NCBI RefSeq assembly: GCF_018531465.1
Contig: NZ_JAHDTF010000030.1
Coordinates: 1 to 64,000 of the forward strand
DNA from: Sphaerisporangium fuscum
Lineage (GTDB): Bacteria; Actinomycetota; Actinomycetes; Streptosporangiales; Streptosporangiaceae
Direction of reading: 5' to 3'
DNA: 64,000 nucleotides
Every line of letters starts with the position of its first letter. The stretch's first letter is position 1. The position numbers and the translations under genes are program-made. Under the pieces are notes generated by a model. The model made no database searches and was not told the origin of the DNA. It saw only the letters and a program-made list of their open reading frames with translations. This document shows, piece by piece, positions 42,655 through 51,225 of this stretch.

Positions 42655-45600
42655 ATGCGTGGCCAGGATTCCCGATCCGAGCACGAACGCGACACCGAGA
42701 GCTCGGGGGCTCCGGCAATGCCACCCCCGAGCTTCGGACAGGCGCACCCCCACGTGCCCCGGACCGAGCAGAGCACGACGAACGCCGCCCCCACCGGGGA
42801 CCCGGCGCGGTTCCGTGACCCGTCCGCGGACCAGCCACAACACCCCGAGGCCGCCGGCCTCGACGGGTGGGCGTCCTCCGGGCGTTTCTCCAGCGAGTAC
42901 GACTGGTTCCGCGACCCCGACCTCCCCCAGCCCCCGGGCGCCTCCCCCACCGGGTCGGGCCACCCGCCGGGCGCCCCGGGCCCCCTCGCGTCGCCGCAGG
43001 ACGCTCCCGCCTCGCCGCCGGGGCCCGTCTCCCCCCAGTCGCCCGGCACTGACGACGCACAGCCGATCACCGCCGAGTCCCTCTCCTCCCAGAACCCCGA
43101 GGAGACCCAGCGGGTACGACGGCCTTCGGAAAGCGCGCAGACCCCTCCCTCCGCCGCTCCTGGGCCCGGTTCTCCCGCCCCTCTCGGTGCGCCGCCGGCC
43201 ACCTACCGGCCACAGGACACCTCGCCGTCCCCCGCCGGTACGGCTCCCGGGTTCATCGAGCAGGCCCAGCCGGCCACGAACGCTCCGGGCCCCGTCATGG
43301 CCCCCTGGCCCGCACAGGGCTTCCTGCCGCCTCCGGCGGAGCAGCAGCCGCAGGGTCCGGCGGGAGAGATGCACGCCTGGCCCGCGCCGGTCGTCCCGCC
43401 GCCCGAGGCGCCTGCGGCCGCCCCTCCGCCCACCGGCCCGTGGTTCCCGCCCCCGGCGGTGTCGTACCGGTCCCAGGACACCGTTCCCGCCGCGCCGGGC
43501 GGCGATCCGTCACCCACCATGTGGCGCTCCCCCCAGGACGCCTCCTCCCCTCCGCAGGACGCGGCTCCGGCATCCCAGGCCCCTTGGCAGCCTCCGCAGG
43601 ACGCCCTCTCAGCCCCACAGCCCTCCTGGCGGCCTCCGCAGGACGCCGCTCCGGCGCCGCAGAACGGCTGGGTCCCCCCGGAGCCCACGGCATCCGCCCC
43701 CCAGCAGCCATGGACGCCCGCGCCGCAGGGCCTCGTCCCGCCTCCCCCGTGGACGCCTCCCCAGAACCCGGCCTCCGCGCCGCAGAACAGGTGGGCCGCT
43801 CCCCCGGCCGGGCCCGGCCTTCAGACCCCCCAGGACGCCGTCTCCGCCCCTCAGCAGCCCTGGCAGGCGCCCCAGGACCCGTCGCCCACCCAGTACCACC
43901 CCTGGCCCGCTCCGCAGAATCCCCGGGAGCGATCGGAGGAGACCGGGCCGCAGGAGCGGCACCACGTCAACATCCCCGTCTGGCCGCCTTCCCCGGACGC
44001 GGGGCCCTCCGAGCAGTCCGGCCCCACCGCCGTACAGCCGCACGACGCGCCGGCCGGTGACGAGCCGGGACGACGGCCGACGCCGACCGGGGAGACCACC
44101 CCTGGGGAAGGGACGATCCCGCACCCTCCCACCTCGTCACAGTCTCCCGAGCAGGACCCGGCTCCTCACCCGGCACCGCCCGTGCCGGCTCCGGCGCCGG
44201 CGCCCGTGGTTCCCGCCCCGTCGCCTCCGCCGGTCCCGGCGCCGGCGGTACCGGCGCCGCGCCCGCCCACGCCCGCCACCGCTCCCGGTCCCGAGACGCC
44301 TCCCGTCGAGGGGGCGTCCCGCTCGGAGCCCTCCACGGCTTCCGACGGCGGCGGGGCGCCGTCCGTACCCCGCCCCCAGAGCGGTCCCGCGCCGCAGACG
44401 GGCGCCTCCCTGCCTCCCCCGCCGCCGCCCGGCACCCCCCTTCCCCCGGCGCCGGTCACCCTGCCGCACCTGGCGGGCCCGGCCTCACCGCCGGACGAGC
44501 GCCCGTCCCCGGCCGGGCCCCCTCCCTACTCCTCCTCGGCCCCGGCACCGAAGGAAGGCGCGAACCCGGCGGCGGACACGAAGGCGCACGCCGGCAAGCC
44601 CACACCGGGTACGCCGCTTCCGCCGGCGCCGATGACGAGCGAGGCGTTCCCCGGGCGGAACCCCGAGGCCGGCGCCGCGTCCGGCCCGGCGGACCCCAGG
44701 GGCTCGTCCACGCCGGGTGACTCCCCGAACCCTCCGGCCCAGGCTCCGGGCACCGCGCTGCTGCCGGCTCGCGCGCCCGGCACGCCGCTGCCGCCGGCGC
44801 CGCGCTCGCTCGAGTCGATGGAGTCCTCTCCGTTCGGGGTGCAACCCGCTCCCGGGCCGTCCTCCCCGAGCACGCCTGGCGGGCCGTTCGGGGGCGAGCG
44901 GCCGGCCTCCGGGCCCCCGGCCGAACGCCCCGCCGCCGGACCGGTGCCCGAACGCCCGCCGTTCGTCACCCCGGAGGCCGCCGCGGCCGCCGAGCAGGGG
45001 TCGGCCGCGAAGCCGGCGGCGCCGGGCAAGGGCAAGAAGGTCGTCCTCGTCGCCGGCATCGCGGTCGCGGTCGCCGCCATCGGTACGGGGGCCTACTTCG
45101 GCTACCGCACCGTCACCCGGGACGCCAAGCAGGTGGCGGCGCCGCCGAACCCGCTTCCGTCGGTGACCGTCGAGCAGTCCGAGCCCGCCGAGCTTCCGTC
45201 GAACCAGCCGACCGCCGCCAGCGTGCTCGACTCCGAGAAGACCGACCCGAAGAAGCTCACGGTGAAGGAGGCCTTCGCCAAGCAGCGGGTGACGGTGGGC
45301 GGCCGCGCCTACACACGCGCCAAGGTCGACATCACCGGCAAATGCCAGAAGGTCGCGATCGGCAGCTTCGGCAAGGCGCTCAAGCAGCAGAGGTGCAGCC
45401 GCGTGCTCAGGGCGACGTACGTCGACGCCAAGCACCACTACGCCGTGACCACCGGCATCGCGGTGTTCCCGACCAGGGAGGCCGCCGTCGCCGCCGACAA
45501 GAAGAAGAACCTCGCCAAGACCGTGTGGTTCCGCGGGCTGGCGGGCGCGGCGGGCAGCGGCGCCGACAAGGCCGACATCTCGGGCGGCTACGCGGCGGGG

Positions 45601-45747
45601 CTCGTCTGGGGGCGCTACATCGTCTTCAGCTTCGCCACCTACAGCGACGGTCACACCCCAACCGCCCAGGAGAAGGACCTCGGCCCGGTCAGCGGCGCGT
45701 TCCGCGACTACACGGCCGAGGTCATCGAGAAGCGCGTGACCAAGTGA
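42655..45747 (+). CDS. Large proline-rich single-pass membrane protein (second paralogue)
   Basis: A 1030-residue protein. Residues 1-790 are extremely Pro/Ala/Gly/Ser/Gln-rich and built of degenerate repeats around PQDA (for example APWQPPQDALSAPQPSW, then RPPQDAAPAPQNGW) and GTPLPPAP units; this region should be disordered and cytoplasmic. A membrane helix follows (about 795-817) and then an extracytoplasmic domain (about 855-1030) paralogous to that of the preceding gene, with conserved KTDPKKLTVKEAF and a cysteine pair (GKCQKV, QRCSRV). Function unknown. ATG 42655 is chosen; TACGCT seven bases earlier suggests a leaderless start. Confidence 0.78.
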   Translation: MRGQDSRSEHERDTESSGAPAMPPPSFGQAHPHVPRTEQSTTNAAPTGDPARFRDPSADQPQHPEAAGLDGWASSGRFSSEYDWFRDPDLPQPPGASPTGSGHPPGAPGPLASPQDAPASPPGPVSPQSPGTDDAQPITAESLSSQNPEETQRVRRPSESAQTPPSAAPGPGSPAPLGAPPATYRPQDTSPSPAGTAPGFIEQAQPATNAPGPVMAPWPAQGFLPPPAEQQPQGPAGEMHAWPAPVVPPPEAPAAAPPPTGPWFPPPAVSYRSQDTVPAAPGGDPSPTMWRSPQDASSPPQDAAPASQAPWQPPQDALSAPQPSWRPPQDAAPAPQNGWVPPEPTASAPQQPWTPAPQGLVPPPPWTPPQNPASAPQNRWAAPPAGPGLQTPQDAVSAPQQPWQAPQDPSPTQYHPWPAPQNPRERSEETGPQERHHVNIPVWPPSPDAGPSEQSGPTAVQPHDAPAGDEPGRRPTPTGETTPGEGTIPHPPTSSQSPEQDPAPHPAPPVPAPAPAPVVPAPSPPPVPAPAVPAPRPPTPATAPGPETPPVEGASRSEPSTASDGGGAPSVPRPQSGPAPQTGASLPPPPPPGTPLPPAPVTLPHLAGPASPPDERPSPAGPPPYSSSAPAPKEGANPAADTKAHAGKPTPGTPLPPAPMTSEAFPGRNPEAGAASGPADPRGSSTPGDSPNPPAQAPGTALLPARAPGTPLPPAPRSLESMESSPFGVQPAPGPSSPSTPGGPFGGERPASGPPAERPAAGPVPERPPFVTPEAAAAAEQGSAAKPAAPGKGKKVVLVAGIAVAVAAIGTGAYFGYRTVTRDAKQVAAPPNPLPSVTVEQSEPAELPSNQPTAASVLDSEKTDPKKLTVKEAFAKQRVTVGGRAYTRAKVDITGKCQKVAIGSFGKALKQQRCSRVLRATYVDAKHHYAVTTGIAVFPTREAAVAADKKKNLAKTVWFRGLAGAAGSGADKADISGGYAAGLVWGRYIVFSFATYSDGHTPTAQEKDLGPVSGAFRDYTAEVIEKRVTK

Positions 45748-45790
45748 CCCGCCGGGGCCGCGCCGCTCCTCGGGCGCGGACCGCACCGGA

Positions 45791-45827
45791 TTGGACTTCT
45801 GGACCGCACGGTTCTAAAGTCGGACCC
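45791..45827 (+). promoter_or_regulatory. tetR promoter with operator in the spacer
   Basis: TTGGAC (45791-45796) and TAAAGT (45815-45820) are 18 bases apart. The near-palindrome GGACCGCACGGTTC (45801-45814) fills most of the spacer and matches the operator before the MFS gene at 46477. The -10 box ends seven bases before the ATG. This is a textbook layout for autorepression. Confidence 0.82.
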
Positions 45828-46421
45828 ATGAGCGAGGCACCCGCGCGGCTCGGACGTCCGCGCGCGTTCGACGAAGAACTGGCGCTCGACGCCGTCACCG
45901 GGCAGTTCCATGCCCGCGGCTACCACGCGACCACGCTGTCGGACCTGCTCACCGCCACCGGCCTGCACAAGAGCAGCCTCTACGGCGCGTTCGGCGACAA
46001 GCACCGGCTCCTGGTGACCGCGCTCGACCGCTACGTGGACAGGCGGATGGAGCTGGCCCGCGCCGACGTCGAGTCCACCCGGTCGCCACTCGAAGGCCTG
46101 CGGGTCTACCTGCGGCGGATCGCCGGCGAGGCGGTGACCGGTCGCGGATGCCTCACCGCCAATACGGCGATGGAGTTGCTGCCGGGCGACGAGGAGGTCG
46201 CGCGCATCGTCGAACGGCACCAGCGGCTCACCAGAGATCTCATGGCGGCCGCCCTCGACCGGGCCAAGACCGAGGGCGAGGTGGCGCCCGAACGGCCGAC
46301 GGTGAGCCTCGCCCGGTACCTCTACGTCTCCATGGAAGGACTGTGGGAGCTCGGGCGCACCGAGGCCCGGATCGAGGTCCTGCACGACATCGTCGACCTG
46401 ACCATACGCGCGCTGCGCTGA
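45828..46421 (+). CDS. TetR-family repressor
   Basis: A 197-residue regulator. The N-terminal DNA-binding domain contains TTLSDLLTATGLHKSSLYGAFGDK (about residues 37-60), with the LGRPRAFDEE start common in this subgroup; the C-terminal ligand domain carries GCLTANTAMEL. It precedes an MFS exporter on the same strand, and matching palindromes lie in both promoters, so it probably represses itself and the exporter until a toxic ligand binds. The start at 45828 is predicted to be leaderless. Confidence 0.93.
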   Translation: MSEAPARLGRPRAFDEELALDAVTGQFHARGYHATTLSDLLTATGLHKSSLYGAFGDKHRLLVTALDRYVDRRMELARADVESTRSPLEGLRVYLRRIAGEAVTGRGCLTANTAMELLPGDEEVARIVERHQRLTRDLMAAALDRAKTEGEVAPERPTVSLARYLYVSMEGLWELGRTEARIEVLHDIVDLTIRALR

Positions 46422-46476
46422 GGTTCCCCACCTCCGCCCATCGAGGGCCTCTCACGTCTTCGCGCGCCCTAATTTA

Positions 46477-46490
46477 GGACCGCACGGTCC
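46477..46490. promoter_or_regulatory. TetR operator before the MFS exporter gene
   Basis: A perfect palindrome GGACCG-CA-CGGTCC, 15 bases upstream of the exporter ATG and shared (one mismatch) with the site in the tetR promoter. A possible -10 box TAATTT (46470-46475) immediately precedes it, so the operator would cover the transcription start. Confidence 0.82.
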
Positions 46491-46505
46491 GGAAATGAGG
46501 TGACC

Positions 46506-47711
46506 ATGAAGCGGGTCCTGCCGCTCACCCTCGGGTCGCTCGCCCTCGGCCTGGACGCCTACGTCGTCGCCGGGATACTCCCGGTCGTCGGGCACGATCT
46601 ACACACCACCACCTCCGCGGCCGGGCAGCTGGTGACCGTCTTCACGCTGTCCTACGGCCTGCTGTCCCCCGTCTTCGCGACGCTGCTGGCGCGAAGGCCC
46701 GTCCGGATGGTGCTGCTGGCGGCCCTGGCCGTGTTCACCGCGGGCAACCTGCTCAGCGCCGTCGCCGGATCGTTCGCCCTGCTGCTGGTGTCCCGCGCGG
46801 TCGCGGGCCTCGGCGCGGGGGTGTACTCGCCGATGGCCGCCGCCGCGGCCGCCGGACTCGTCCCGCCCGAACGACGGGGCCGCGCGCTCGCACTGGTCAC
46901 CGCCGGGATGACCGTCGGGGCCGCCGCGGGCGTGCCCCTGGGCCTGACGCTGGCCGAGAGCACCGGATGGCGCTCGACGATGTGGCTGATCACAGGGCTC
47001 GGGGTAGTCGCCATGGCGGGAGTCGCCTCGCTCCTCCCCGCCGGCACCCCGGCGAGCCCACCCCCGCTGCGGGCCCGCCTCGCCGTGCTCACCGACCGGC
47101 GGGTGGTCGCGGTCGCCGCCGTCATGCTGCTCGCCGCGGCGGCCAGTGTCGGGCTGTACACCTACATCGCCCCGCTCATGGCCGCCACGCTCCACGTGAC
47201 CGAGCTGTCACACCATCTGTGGCTCTGGGGCCTCGGCGGGCTGGTCGGCAGCCAGCTGGTGGGGGTCCTCGTCGACGCCTGGCGCGACACCCGGGCCCTG
47301 GTCAGCGTGATCCTCGGCGTCCTGGGCGTCACGCTGGCGGTCTTCCCGTTCGTCGCGACCACCGGTCCCGGCGCGACGGTCGCGCTGCTGGTCTGGGGCG
47401 CGCTCGGCTGGGGATGCCTCGCCCCGCAGATCCACCGGATGCTCGCGCTGCGCGGCGCGGACGGCCCCCTCGCCGTCTCGCTCAACTCCTCGGCGCTCTA
47501 CCTCGGCAGCGCGGTGGGCGCGGGCGTGGGCGGCGCGCTCATCGGCGCCGGGCTGGCGGTGACCACCCTCGCGATGCTGTACGGCGCGGTCGCGCTCACC
47601 GTGGCGCTGCTCAACCTGTTCCTCACCCCGGCCTCCGCCGCCCGCAGGCCGGCCACGGCCCTCCCGCCGCGCGGCGAGCCCGCGTGCGCAGGCCGGACGG
47701 TCAGCGGGTGA
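46506..47711 (+). CDS. MFS drug/metabolite exporter
   Basis: A 401-residue major facilitator transporter with 12 predicted membrane helices, of the drug:H+ antiporter (DHA1) kind. Visible are the first-helix block GSLALGLDAYVVAGILPVV with an acidic residue in the membrane, LLARRPVRMVLL after helix 2, and the antiporter-type segment GMTVGAAAGVPLG in helix 5. The ATG at 46506 is preferred because GAGG lies five bases before it. It is controlled by the adjacent TetR. Its last 11 bases overlap the end of the converging truA. Confidence 0.92.
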   Translation: MKRVLPLTLGSLALGLDAYVVAGILPVVGHDLHTTTSAAGQLVTVFTLSYGLLSPVFATLLARRPVRMVLLAALAVFTAGNLLSAVAGSFALLLVSRAVAGLGAGVYSPMAAAAAAGLVPPERRGRALALVTAGMTVGAAAGVPLGLTLAESTGWRSTMWLITGLGVVAMAGVASLLPAGTPASPPPLRARLAVLTDRRVVAVAAVMLLAAAASVGLYTYIAPLMAATLHVTELSHHLWLWGLGGLVGSQLVGVLVDAWRDTRALVSVILGVLGVTLAVFPFVATTGPGATVALLVWGALGWGCLAPQIHRMLALRGADGPLAVSLNSSALYLGSAVGAGVGGALIGAGLAVTTLAMLYGAVALTVALLNLFLTPASAARRPATALPPRGEPACAGRTVSG

Positions 47712-48585
47712 GGGTGCGCACGCGGCGGGTCAGCTCGGCACGGCGGGTCAGCTCGGCGCCGTCCGGGTAGCGCACCTCCTCAAGGCACAGGCCGTGCGCC
47801 GGGGCGACGTTCACGCCCGAGTCGCGTACGGCCTTGGCCAGCACCTGCCCGGGCCAGTCGACCGGCCGCAGCCCCTCCCCGACCGCCAGCAGCGATCCCA
47901 CCAGGGCACGCACCATCGAATGGCAGAACGCGTCGGCGACCACCGTCGCCACGAGCAGCCCCTCGTCGTCCCGGACCCATTCGAGCCGCTGGAGCTCGCG
48001 GATGGTGGTCGCACCGTCGCGCCTCTTGCAGAACGCGGCGAAGTCGTGCTCCCCGAGCAGGCGGCCGGCGGCGGCGTTCATGAGGTCCACGTCCAGCGGG
48101 CGCGGGTACCACACGACCTCCCGCCTGCGCAGGGGGTCGCCGCCCCCCACGGCATCGCAGACGCGGTAGGCGTAGCGGCGGGAGAGCGCGGAGAACCGGG
48201 CGTCGAAGCCCTCAGGAGCCTCTGTCACGCGATGAACCCGCACATCCGGGGGCAGTACCCCGGCCAGGCGCCTGGTGAGCCTCAGGAGCCGTTCAGGGGT
48301 GCCGAGGGTCTCCTCGGAGCCGCTCCTGCGGCTCTCCACGGCGCTGAGAGCCTCCACCGGGAGATCCACGTGCGCGACCTGGCCACGGGCGTGCACCCCG
48401 GCGTCCGTACGACCGGCGACGGTCAGAGAGGGAACCGGATCCAGGCGCAGGATACGGCCGAGCGCCGATTCGAGCTCGCCCTGGACGGTGCGTCGCCCGG
48501 GTTGCCGTGCCCAGCCGGAGAACTCGGTGCCGTCGTACCCGAGGTCCAGCCGAAGCCGGATCGTCCGCGGCTCCACCTCGGCCAC
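47701..48585 (-). CDS. truA: tRNA pseudouridine(38-40) synthase
   Basis: Isomerises U38-U40 in the tRNA anticodon arm. The 294-residue protein has the catalytic segment AGRTDAGVHARGQVAH, the N-terminal LDLGYDGTEFSGWARQPGRRTVQGELE and SFCHSMVRALVGSLL-like text (AFCHSMVRALVGSLLAVG). A tandem AELTRR duplication lies near the C-terminus. GTG 48585 is chosen because GGAGGG lies six bases before it. It follows rplQ as in most actinobacteria. Confidence 0.95.
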   Translation of the reverse strand: MAEVEPRTIRLRLDLGYDGTEFSGWARQPGRRTVQGELESALGRILRLDPVPSLTVAGRTDAGVHARGQVAHVDLPVEALSAVESRRSGSEETLGTPERLLRLTRRLAGVLPPDVRVHRVTEAPEGFDARFSALSRRYAYRVCDAVGGGDPLRRREVVWYPRPLDVDLMNAAAGRLLGEHDFAAFCKRRDGATTIRELQRLEWVRDDEGLLVATVVADAFCHSMVRALVGSLLAVGEGLRPVDWPGQVLAKAVRDSGVNVAPAHGLCLEEVRYPDGAELTRRAELTRRVRTLTR

Positions 48586-48643
48586 GCCGATCCCTCCCCT
48601 CACCAGCTCTGCCTGTGGAAACTGACTGTGGAAACAACGCGAA

Positions 48644-48675
48644 GGGCCCAGCACACCGGTCGGTGCGCTGGGCCC
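48644..48675 (-). terminator. Hairpin between rplQ and truA
   Basis: A 15-bp stem with a single G-T pair (GGGCCCAGCrCACCG and its partner) and a 2-base loop, 55 bases past the rplQ stop. The following minus-strand bases (TTCGCGTTGTTT) are partly T-rich, so it probably ends or attenuates the alpha operon before truA. Confidence 0.65.
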
Positions 48676-48730
48676 GTTCACGATCGAACAACGGCCGGGA
48701 GGAGAAGTCCCGGCACTGCCGCTACGAAGC

Positions 48731-49279
48731 TCAGGCCTCGTCCTTCTTGGACTCGGCGGCCTCGTCGGCGGGCTTGGCCTCGTCGGCCGGGGCCGCGTCC
48801 TGCGGAGCCTCGTCGGTCTCGGTCGCGGCGACGTCGCTCTCGGGAAGCTCGACGATCTCCTCGGCCGGAGCGGCGGCCGGAGCCGCGGCGGGCGCCTGGC
48901 GCGTGACGGTGACGGCGTTCAGCGGCTCGCTCACCAGCTCGATCAGCGCCATGGGGGCGTTGTCGCCCTTACGGGGGCCGAGCTTGGTGATGCGGGTGTA
49001 GCCACCGGGACGCTCCGCGAAGGTCGGCGCGATCTCGGTGAACAGGTGGTGGACGACGCCCTTGTCCCGGACCACGGTCAGGACCTGGCGGCGGTTGTGG
49101 ATGTCGCCCTTCTTGGCCTTGGTGATCAGACGCTCGGCCAGCGGCCGAAGGCGCTTGGCCTTGGTCTCGGTGGTGCGGATGCGGCCGTGCTGGAACAGCT
49201 GGGTGGCGAGGTTCGCCAGGATCAGCCGCTCGTGGGCCGGGCTACCACCAAGACGTGCGCCCTTGGCAGGCTTGGGCAT
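48731..49279 (-). CDS. rplQ: 50S ribosomal protein L17
   Basis: A 182-residue L17. The first 120 residues are the canonical domain (LGGSPAHERLILANLATQLF, RPLAERLITKAKKGD, GYTRITKLGPRKGD); the last 60 are an Ala/Glu/Asp-rich tail (APAAAPAEEIVELPE onward) typical of actinobacteria. It follows rpoA in the alpha operon. Confidence 0.97.
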   Translation of the reverse strand: MPKPAKGARLGGSPAHERLILANLATQLFQHGRIRTTETKAKRLRPLAERLITKAKKGDIHNRRQVLTVVRDKGVVHHLFTEIAPTFAERPGGYTRITKLGPRKGDNAPMALIELVSEPLNAVTVTRQAPAAAPAAAPAEEIVELPESDVAATETDEAPQDAAPADEAKPADEAAESKKDEA

Positions 49280-49336
49280 TGCTCGTTCTCCTTTGAGATA
49301 ACCCGCTCCGGCCGTGTCAGGTACCGGGGTCGGGCC

Positions 49337-49434
49337 GGGAGCCCCGGACGGTTCCGAGGGCTCCCGTTGACAGAAACACGCTGGCGCGGCGGAGAGCCCG
49401 CCGTGCCGGCCGGAGGCGAGAGCTCACCTCCGGC
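49337..49434 (-). other. Two hairpins between rpoA and rplQ
   Basis: The 164-base spacer holds GGGAGCCC / GGGCTCCC (49337-49365, 13-base loop) and GCCGGAGG / CCTCCGGC (49409-49434, 10-base loop), both perfect 8-bp stems and neither followed by a T-run. They may tune or process the polycistronic mRNA. Confidence 0.45.
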
Positions 49435-49443
49435 CTGGACCGA

Positions 49444-50460
49444 TCAGTACTGCTCGGTCTCGACGTAACGGGCGTCGTCGTCGTCGTAGTCGCCGCCGGC
49501 GACGGCCGTCGGGTCGAACCCGGGCGGGGAGTCCTTGAGGGAGAGCGACATCTCGTGCAGCTTCTGCTTGACCTCTTCGATGGACTTCGCGCCGAAGTTC
49601 CTTATGTCGAGAAGGTCCTGCTCGCTGCGCGCGACCAGCTCACCCACGGTGTGGATGCCCTCGCGCTTGAGGCAGTTGTAGGAGCGGACGGTGAGGTTCA
49701 GCTCCTCGATCGGCAGCGCCAGGTCGGCGGCCAGAGCCGCGTCCGTCGGCGACGGGCCGATGTCGATGCCCTCGGCCTCGACGTTGAGCTCACGGGCCAG
49801 GCCGAACAGCTCGACCAGGGTCTTGCCGGCGGAGGCCACCGCGTCGCGGGGCTTCATCGACGGCTTGGTCTCGACGTCGAGGATCAGACGGTCGAAGTCG
49901 GTGCGCTGCTCGACACGCGTGGCCTCGACCTTGTAGGTCACCTTGAGGACCGGCGAGTAGATCGAGTCGACCGGAACGCGGCCGATCTCCTGACCGGGCT
50001 GCTTGTTCTGGGCGGCCGAGACGTAGCCGCGACCGCGCTCGACGGTCAGCTCCATTTCGAGCTTCGCCTTGCCGTTCAGCGTGGCGATGTGCAGGTCGGG
50101 GTTGTGCACCTCGACACCGGCCGGCGGCGCGATGTCGGCGGCGGTGACCTCACCCGGGCCCTGCTTGCGCAGGTACATCACGACCGGCTCGTCGTGCTCG
50201 GAGGAGACGACCAGCGACTTGAGGTTGAGGATGATGTCGGTGACGTCTTCCTTGACCCCGGGCACGGTCGAGAACTCGTGCAGCACGCCCTCGATGCGGA
50301 TGCTCGTGACCGCCGCCCCCGGAATGGAGGACAGCAGCGTGCGGCGCAGAGAGTTGCCGATGGTGTAGCCGAAGCCCGGCTCCAGCGGCTCGATGACGAA
50401 CCGGGACCGGTTCTCCTCGATCGATTCCTCGAGGAGCGACGGGCGCTGTGCGATCAGCAT
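49444..50460 (-). CDS. rpoA: RNA polymerase alpha subunit
   Basis: A 338-residue alpha subunit. The N-terminal dimerisation domain starts MLIAQRPSLLEE and includes GFGYTIGNSLRRTLLSSIPGAAV; the C-terminal domain (about 245-320) that binds UP elements and activators contains LNLTVRSYNCLKREGIHTVGEL and IRNFGAKSIEEVKQKL. Part of the rpsM-rpsK-rpsD-rpoA-rplQ order. Confidence 0.98.
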   Translation of the reverse strand: MLIAQRPSLLEESIEENRSRFVIEPLEPGFGYTIGNSLRRTLLSSIPGAAVTSIRIEGVLHEFSTVPGVKEDVTDIILNLKSLVVSSEHDEPVVMYLRKQGPGEVTAADIAPPAGVEVHNPDLHIATLNGKAKLEMELTVERGRGYVSAAQNKQPGQEIGRVPVDSIYSPVLKVTYKVEATRVEQRTDFDRLILDVETKPSMKPRDAVASAGKTLVELFGLARELNVEAEGIDIGPSPTDAALAADLALPIEELNLTVRSYNCLKREGIHTVGELVARSEQDLLDIRNFGAKSIEEVKQKLHEMSLSLKDSPPGFDPTAVAGGDYDDDDARYVETEQY

Positions 50461-50526
50461 GTGGGTTCTCCCCTGGTTCCGCGGGGCCCGCTATTTGACC
50501 ACCGCGATTGTGTTCTTCACTACCGA

Positions 50527-50554
50527 CTGTACGGCCCGGATCCGGGCCGTACAG
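50527..50554 (-). other. Perfect 28-bp palindrome between rpsD and rpoA
   Basis: CTGTACGGCCCGGA and its exact reverse complement abut with no spacer, giving a hairpin with a minimal loop 24 bases after the rpsD stop codon. No T-run follows, so it is more likely an attenuator or RNase processing site than a full stop, as rpoA must still be expressed. Confidence 0.55.
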
Positions 50555-50578
50555 CTCTCCGGCAGGTTGTGCGAGCTC

Positions 50579-51205
50579 TTACTTGGAGTAGAGCTCGACG
50601 ATCAGCTGCTCCTGGACCTGCGTGTCGATCTGCTGGCGGACCGGGAGCTGGTGCACGAGGACGCGCAGCTTGTCCGGGACGACGCCGAGCCACGCCGGGA
50701 CCTGGCGGTCGCCGACGGTGGCGCGGGCAACCTCGTACGGCATGAGGTTGCGGGCCTTCTCGCGGACCTCGATGATGTCGTGCTCGCGAACCCGGTAGGA
50801 CGGGATGTCGACCTTCTTGCCGTTCACCAGGATGTGGCCGTGGCGCACCTGCTGGCGGGCGGCGTCGCGCGAGACGGCGAGGCCGGCGCGGAAGACGACG
50901 TTGTCGAGCCTGCTCTCCAGGATCTGGAGGAGGTTCTCACCGGTCTTGCCGGACTTGCGGTTGGCTTCCTCGTAGTAGTTGCGGAACTGCTTCTCGAGGA
51001 CGCCGTAGATGCGGCGGGTCTTCTGCTTCTCGCGGAGCTGGAGCTGGTACTCCGACTCCTTGGGACGGCCGCGACCGTGCTCACCCGGCGGGTAAGGACG
51101 GATCTCGATGGGGCACTTCGGGGACTCACACTTGGCGCCCTTGAGGAAGAGCTTGGTCTTCTCACGGCGGCAGAGCTTGCAGTCCGCTCCGGTGTAACGA
51201 GCCAT
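50579..51205 (-). CDS. rpsD: 30S ribosomal protein S4
   Basis: A 208-residue S4 of the zinc-binding (C+) type: Cys9, Cys12, Cys26 and Cys31 in the N-terminal CKLCRREKTK and KCESPKC segments. The S4 RNA-binding domain (LAVSRDAARQQVRHGHILVNGK) follows. The ATG at 51205 has AGGAGA seven bases upstream; the open frame beyond is not used. Confidence 0.97.
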   Translation of the reverse strand: MARYTGADCKLCRREKTKLFLKGAKCESPKCPIEIRPYPPGEHGRGRPKESEYQLQLREKQKTRRIYGVLEKQFRNYYEEANRKSGKTGENLLQILESRLDNVVFRAGLAVSRDAARQQVRHGHILVNGKKVDIPSYRVREHDIIEVREKARNLMPYEVARATVGDRQVPAWLGVVPDKLRVLVHQLPVRQQIDTQVQEQLIVELYSK

Positions 51206-51225
51206 TTCTCTATATCTCCTGGGCC

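Noticed and set aside
48644..48675. Possible tRNA or small RNA between rplQ and truA
   Set aside because: The only structure is a single hairpin; no cloverleaf can be drawn.
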